In this document: positions 58,952-64,000 of the stretch, piece by piece
Layout of the letters: every line of letters begins with the position of its first letter
How positions within the stretch are numbered: position 1 is the stretch's first letter
From: Gliomastix tumulicola
Taxonomy: Eukaryota > Ascomycota > Sordariomycetes > Hypocreales > Bionectriaceae
Reading direction: 5' to 3'
Length of the DNA stretch: 64,000 bases
Assembly (NCBI GenBank): GCA_001599755.1
Contig: BCHX01000003.1
Location: 124,001-188,000, forward strand
Translations under genes and position numbers: made by a program
The notes under the pieces: generated by a model
Database searches by the model: none
What the model saw: only the letters and a program-made list of their open reading frames with translations
What the model was told of the DNA's origin: nothing

Positions 58952-61900
58952 ATGGCCGACGCCGTTGGGGCGGCCGGCACTGCCGTCGGAGTCGTGTCGC
59001 TCGGGATCCAGGTCTGCCAAGGCCTCTGGAACTACGTCGAGACCGTCCGGGCTCGCGACGCCGACCTCGAGCACGCATCCCACCAGCTTCGAGACGTCAC
59101 AGGACTCCTGCAACAGCTCCAGGACCTACTCCCCAAGATCGAGTCGCTGTCTGCCGTGGATGCCGAGGCGGCGCGGAAGCTGCAGCAGTGCATGGCACAC
59201 AGCCAGAGCAGCATCGACGCCCTCCAGACGATGCTGCAGTCCCTGGAGAAGATTCCTGCTACAGACCTAAAAGGCAAGGTCAGAGATTTTGGCCGGGCGC
59301 TAGCGTTTGGTTTCAAGCAAGACGGCCTTGTCTCGTTGCAGGACAAAGTGTCCGCGCTGACACTGAATGTGCAAATTGCACTCCAAATCCTCCAGTCGTA
59401 CGTGGGAACCCCCCCGAGTGTCCACCGCACATCTTTATAGTACACTGCTAACGATTAAACCTCGATTCTATCGACTAGGTACGCAACTGTCGGCCAGCAC
59501 AAGCAGATCAAGGAGATCATCGAACGGCAAAAGGTCGAAGAAGCAAGCATCCAACGAATCGAGACGACCTCGAACACGTCTGGGATCGTACTATCCCGTG
59601 TCGAGACTACTCTCACGACTATGACACATGAGACGAGCGAAGCAAAACAATCGATCAAGGGATTAGAAGCGAAATTAGACCTCATCATCAGCCTGGCCTC
59701 CGCATCCGGACAAGGACATGCTGATCCGGAAGTAAGCTCCTCCTCCCTTACGCAACACAAGAAACCTTGTTGCTGACCTCATACCCAGGCACGAGCTCTC
59801 TGCTCACAGAGCTTGCAATCCCCTGCCCGTCTCAGGGAGAAGCCCGATGCGCTCCACCAAGCCTATGACCTCATTTCTGGTGCTCAGTCGACCGTGCAGG
59901 AATCACACCTTACTGCTCAACCGAGACAGAGAGCATTCTGCAACTGCAGGCTCGGAAGAGACAGACCAACTACACAGGCATCCGCCGGTTTCCGACTCGG
60001 TGGCGTGAGCTTTTGGGGTCAGACAACGGAAGTCTCGCAGCACTCCGTCCAGTGCGCGTGGCGCAAGTCGCAGAAGCAACAAGTCGTGGCCACCCGACTC
60101 ATTGTGACGCTCGCGAAGTCCCTAGGAGTTCAGGTCGCCGCGAGTCTTGCGTATAATTTCGGCGCAGGAGGCTGCTCTATCGCCCCAAAGCTTGAAATGA
60201 ACTACGTCACCATGGATGATCCTGCTAGGGATCTGGTGTTTTATCTCTGGTCTGACCTTAACAAAGTGACGAACATACAAGACGCCGCACGTTGTATCGC
60301 GCGAGGGAAAAGACAAATCTTGAAACTTTTTCAGGACGGAGAATCCTCGCCTCATAACCGAGACGAGCAGGGCCGAACACTTCTTCATGTGAGTCACCAC
60401 CCGCCCCAAAACTTGATGCATATGATGATAATAGTGGCTAGGACGCGATGAGATACGCCGTGATACGGCCATATGACGTCCCTTTCTATGCCTTCAAAGT
60501 GCCATATATGTTCCAATTCATGAAAACTTTAAATTCCGCTGGTATTCCCTACGAAGCTGCTGATGCACAAGGGCGGTAACTTTTCCCTCACCCACCAGTT
60601 TTAACGTACTATATATCTTATGTTTGACTCATGCTGTAGGACCATATTGGACTTGTCATTACACCTGCTCGGAAGTCAAACAGCTGGCATAAGCTCGCAC
60701 GCCGCGACCTTCGCGCCCCTGTTCAACATTGTCCCCTCCTTCTCTTCACACCTGGTAGCTGGTGCCGAAGCCGGCGCGATTATTCTCACCCTTTCAGGCG
60801 AAAGTCGAGATACTATAGAAGGTCAGATTTTAGTTACTCTCTACTAAGAAATGTTGTATCATGCTGACGTGAGTAGAATTTGACTTCTCTCCACTACAAT
60901 GCGCAATACTTGCGCAGGATGAGCAAGCGATGCTTTCTGCGCTTTCTAAATCACCCCGATCTGTCTACGACAGACTCTACGGTCTCACTGTTTTGCATCT
61001 ATCAACGAAATGGGCAACGGGGACCCGTCTACTGCTGAGAAATGGAGCCCATTCACTCATTGAGGAGGTAACAACTGCCTGGCTGCTGTCAGGTACACCT
61101 CTACAGTTCGCCATCCACCTCAACTGCGTCGAAACCTTGCAAATTTTATTTGAGAAAGGGGCTTATTTCAAAGGATTCGACGATTCTCACGGTAGCTGGT
61201 CCACAGGACCCATTGTCCGTTGTGTTGCAAAGGAATTAGCCTCTAGGCGTCGACAATTGCGTGACCTCGCCAAGAAAACTTTGACAACGACGGAGTGGCT
61301 CCAGCTCGAACCAGTCAAGCAAGATGACGTTCCAGACGCACAGGCAGCCCTTTTCTGCCATCTCATTGAGAGCAATGGAATCCGGATACCGGAATTGCTC
61401 TCCGTTCCACCGGACTATGAGGGTATGTTTCTCAGTGACAACTTTCATCTGTCCTATTTTCCAGTCTTTTACGAAGAAGGATTTCATGATATTAGCAGGA
61501 GACATTCTCGAGGTTTCTTGCCACTCACCATTGCTCGCAACATCATGTGCCTGCGTGCTGATAACGAGAGCATGGAATTGCTGCAAGATGATTTCGAGAC
61601 ATTTCAGTGGCTTCTAGAACATTCCTGTCTCGACTGTTATCCAACAGATCCTCTATTGCGAGGGATAAACACAAGGGCGTCGGGCTGGCATCTGATAATC
61701 GAGAAGCTATATCATAGCGATTCAGTGCGCGCCCTTGGACTACTCGATGAACCTTATGAGACCTTGGGCGCCCTGAACAGGGCACGGATAGCGTGCTTGA
61801 GGGCAACTGTGGAGGATTCGTGCAACTGCGCTTGCAGCGTTTCGGGATGCCGACCCTTTCACTTGTGGCTGAAACTTCAAATTAAGGACTCCTTTCACCT

Positions 61901-62535
61901 TCCCTTACACAGGCTGCCACAGAGGCTCGGGGGAGACTTCCCTCTAGCTTTCTTGCGCCTCATTACCTTTGAAGCCTTGAACATACCTCACACCTGCTGC
62001 TATATCGCTTGGGAAGCAGAGGAGGGCTGGCCCAAATTTCGATACAGCATTCCCATGAATTTTCGCGGGGACACAGAAGAAGTCCTTGGTGAATATCAAA
62101 ATGAGATCGACAAATTGGAAACTCTAATGCTTGAGTTTCGCAATTGTTGGGAAGCTAGTGTGGACAGAGATCTTCACTCCTTCATTTCTCAATATTGGAG
62201 ACGGCGGATGGCAGAAGAATGCATCCCATTAGAGGCGGATTTTGAAACACTCGAGAAGGCTGGTATTAGGGTCAATAAGAGACGTGAGTTGAATCTTTTC
62301 CTGATAAAGCTGACACCTACTTACCATATTTATAGAGAAACCAGCGTGGCGCCTGCGTAAGATACTTGGAAAGAAATTTCGTTTCGACTCTCCTTCGACT
62401 AGTAAAGATCTTGATGAGCGGTATGATTGGGTACCATCCGATGATGATGGATCGTCTGATTATGAGGTATCATCTGACGAGGAGGCATCATCTGACGAGG
62501 AGGTATCATCTAACGAGGAGGCATCATCTGATTAG
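58952..62535 (+). CDS. STAND-type N-terminal domain protein with ankyrin-like repeats and acidic repeat tail
   Basis: Seven exons (58952-59397, 59479-59731, 59789-60388, 60442-60575, 60640-60821, 60877-62283, 62336-62535), about 1073 aa. The N-terminus (AVGVVSLGIQVCQGLWNYVE, LRDVTGLLQQLQDLLPK) is the fungal STAND N-terminal/PigL_N domain. A coiled-coil stretch follows (exon 2). No NACHT or NB-ARC P-loop is visible. The second half has ankyrin-like units: GRTLLHDAMRY, GLTVLHLSTKWATGTRLLLRNGA, TPLQFAIHLNCVETLQILFEKGA. The C-terminus is acidic with VSSDEEASSDEE repeats. Related fungal proteins act in self/non-self recognition and cell death; this is inferred only from the N-domain. It lies 289 bp from the AT block and all exons stay in frame. 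Confidence 0.75.
62464..62532 (+). repeat. 18-bp in-frame tandem repeat (EEVSSD units)
   Basis: Four copies, the first lacking one codon, of GAG GAG G(T/C)A TCA TCT GAC, coding the acidic Ser-rich tail of the preceding gene. Confidence 0.9.
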
Positions 62536-63781
62536 GACTAGGCGTCAATAGATGCGTGGGACAGCAAGGGAGGGCTCTAGTCTTTATCCCCTCAAGCATA
62601 CTAGGATAAGAACAGAAAGCTTTAATAAAAACCATTTGGGATTACACTCTTCTACTCTGCGAAAGCTTTAATGCTTGGGGGACCAAATTCCAATACACCA
62701 AGTTGGGACTTGTTGTTCGTTCAGCCCGTTTAGGGAACATCAATGACCGAATACTTTACCTGCAGCCATTGCAACAGAGCTGTTTGGACTTCTCACAGGT
62801 GAATAGAGCCAATTAAGTTACGACATGAGGCGGATGACTGGGCGCGTGGCCTTTGATCGAGTATCTCAAGTAGTCTCTATTCCCTGGCTCTTCTATTGTT
62901 GACTCTTCTGACAACATGTATACTCCGACTCTAGAAGGACTTCACATTGTGAACATTCCGGCATTGACACAAGGATCAGTGCATTTAGATAAACCGAGTT
63001 GACTTGATGAGGCATGAGGGATGGGATTACCAGTCGGCCATGAAAGAATCGAGCATTGGCAGGAGCAGCAAGAACAGCACTATTATAAGACAAGCGGCAG
63101 AACCACGAAAAATACCAGTCACCCGCACAGACAGCTAGTCAGTGCGGACAAGCAATGCTGACCTGTTCGGGTGAGGTGGATCATTTCAAATCTTGGACAG
63201 GATGCCGCATGTAAAATATAGGTATCATGTGCTTCTGCCTAATCACACATCCGCAGGATGGAGAAAGGCTAAGACGACAGGTGCTCAGATGGACAGTGGG
63301 GCAAAGGTGAGGAGGGCATCTGATGAATTTTGCCCAAGGCTGCACGAGAAGAAGAAGAAGGGAATGGTCAATTGAAGGCATTCGTTCGACGCGATTTAAT
63401 TTCCATGTGTAAGACGAGATCTACTCTACGTAATAGGCTGACAGCCTGTTTCACCCATCGTGATCCTCTCTTCATATCTCATCGGAGGCTGCCCAAGCCA
63501 ACCAGTACCAACATTCAAACCCTTGAAGATGCCGAAGAATCGAGAGCCGCCACCTCCACGTTGTAGAAACCAATTCCTCCCTCATGCTGCATGACATAGG
63601 CCTGACAAAGAGTTAGCAGGGACAGACTGTGGACAAGCTGACAGAGTCAAGACCATACCTAGAGACCAGATCAGGCCAGGAAGGGCCAAACGTTTGTCGG
63701 CGGGTAGACTGAAGCTTTCGAGGATGGAATTGAAGCAATTGAACAAGCGAGGCGTGGCTTCTGGCTGGATGGTAGTGTGGC
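62536..63781. other. Intergenic
   Basis: About 1.2 kb between convergent genes. No supported gene. Confidence 0.45.
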
Positions 63782-64000
63782 TTAGGACTGACGAATGGCG
63801 GCGTCGGAGACGGCGAACTCGGCGAAGCCAAACCCCCCCGAGTTGAGGCGGTCGGCCAGACTGGCGCTGGTGGTGAGAAGAGCGTTGCCGCCGTTCTTCT
63901 CCAAAGCCTGGCCCAGAGCCTCGAGAATGCAGGAGGGTAGACCGGTATTAGTCGGGTCTTCCACAAAGGCGTCGAAGTTCTTGATGATAATAACACATCG
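63782..64000 (-). CDS. 3' end of a gene running off the window, unidentified
   Basis: An open frame from the window edge to TAA at 63782-63784 encodes 72 codons, beginning RCVIIIKNFDAFVEDP, containing LEALGQALEKNGGNALLTTS, and ending AVSDAAIRQS. The even composition and helix-like pattern suggest real coding sequence and the C-terminus of an enzyme. I do not recognise the family. The start lies beyond position 64000. Confidence 0.55.
   Translation of the reverse strand, partial: RCVIIIKNFDAFVEDPTNTGLPSCILEALGQALEKNGGNALLTTSASLADRLNSGGFGFAEFAVSDAAIRQS

Noticed and set aside
1..64000. CRISPR arrays, bacterial operons or ribosome-binding sites
   Set aside because: None seen; intron structure and gene content are eukaryotic throughout.

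Overview
The window is nuclear DNA of a filamentous ascomycete (Pezizomycotina, most likely a Sordariomycete). The evidence is short GT-AG introns (about 46-90 nt) with CTAAC-like branch sites, GC-rich coding DNA, and fungus-specific families: Zn2Cys6 regulator, PTH11-type rhodopsin-domain protein, ACS-type and sugar-type MFS carriers, a fungal STAND N-terminal domain, and a sharply bounded A+T block of the kind left by repeat-induced point mutation (RIP). Exon ends were placed by hand from splice consensus plus reading-frame closure; in every multi-exon model given as intact the exon lengths add up to whole codons.

Left part (1-28 kb), mostly metabolic and housekeeping genes: MFS anion/organic-acid permease, GH43 glycosidase, a pair of paralogous genes of unknown function, a cytochrome P450, a FAR1-type DNA-binding protein with polyQ and AT-hook, the ribosome assembly factor Rsa4, an MFS sugar transporter, the spliceosomal protein SmF, a small DUF1304 membrane protein, an arrestin-like protein, a Zn2Cys6 regulator divergent from a ceramide synthase, an epoxide hydrolase, and an Ap4A phosphorylase.

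Middle (28-41 kb): a 4-kb intergenic stretch leads into a trehalose synthase/phosphatase family gene whose phosphatase motifs look degenerate. A branched-chain aminotransferase and a PTH11-like membrane protein follow.

Right part (41-64 kb) has an accessory character: long gene-poor stretches, two members of one F-box-like family (one with an in-frame amber codon before a clearly coding tail) flanking an AAA ATPase, an aldo-keto reductase pseudogene with a homopolymer frameshift and a Trp-to-stop change, and a 3.6-kb block of almost pure A+T. That block is flanked by 106-bp direct repeats that differ only by transitions. Beyond it lie a seven-exon STAND/ankyrin-like gene ending in an acidic Ser-Ser-Asp-Glu-Glu repeat and the 3' end of an unidentified gene. 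RIP, and possibly its leakage into single-copy neighbours, is the most economical account of the 53-59 kb region.
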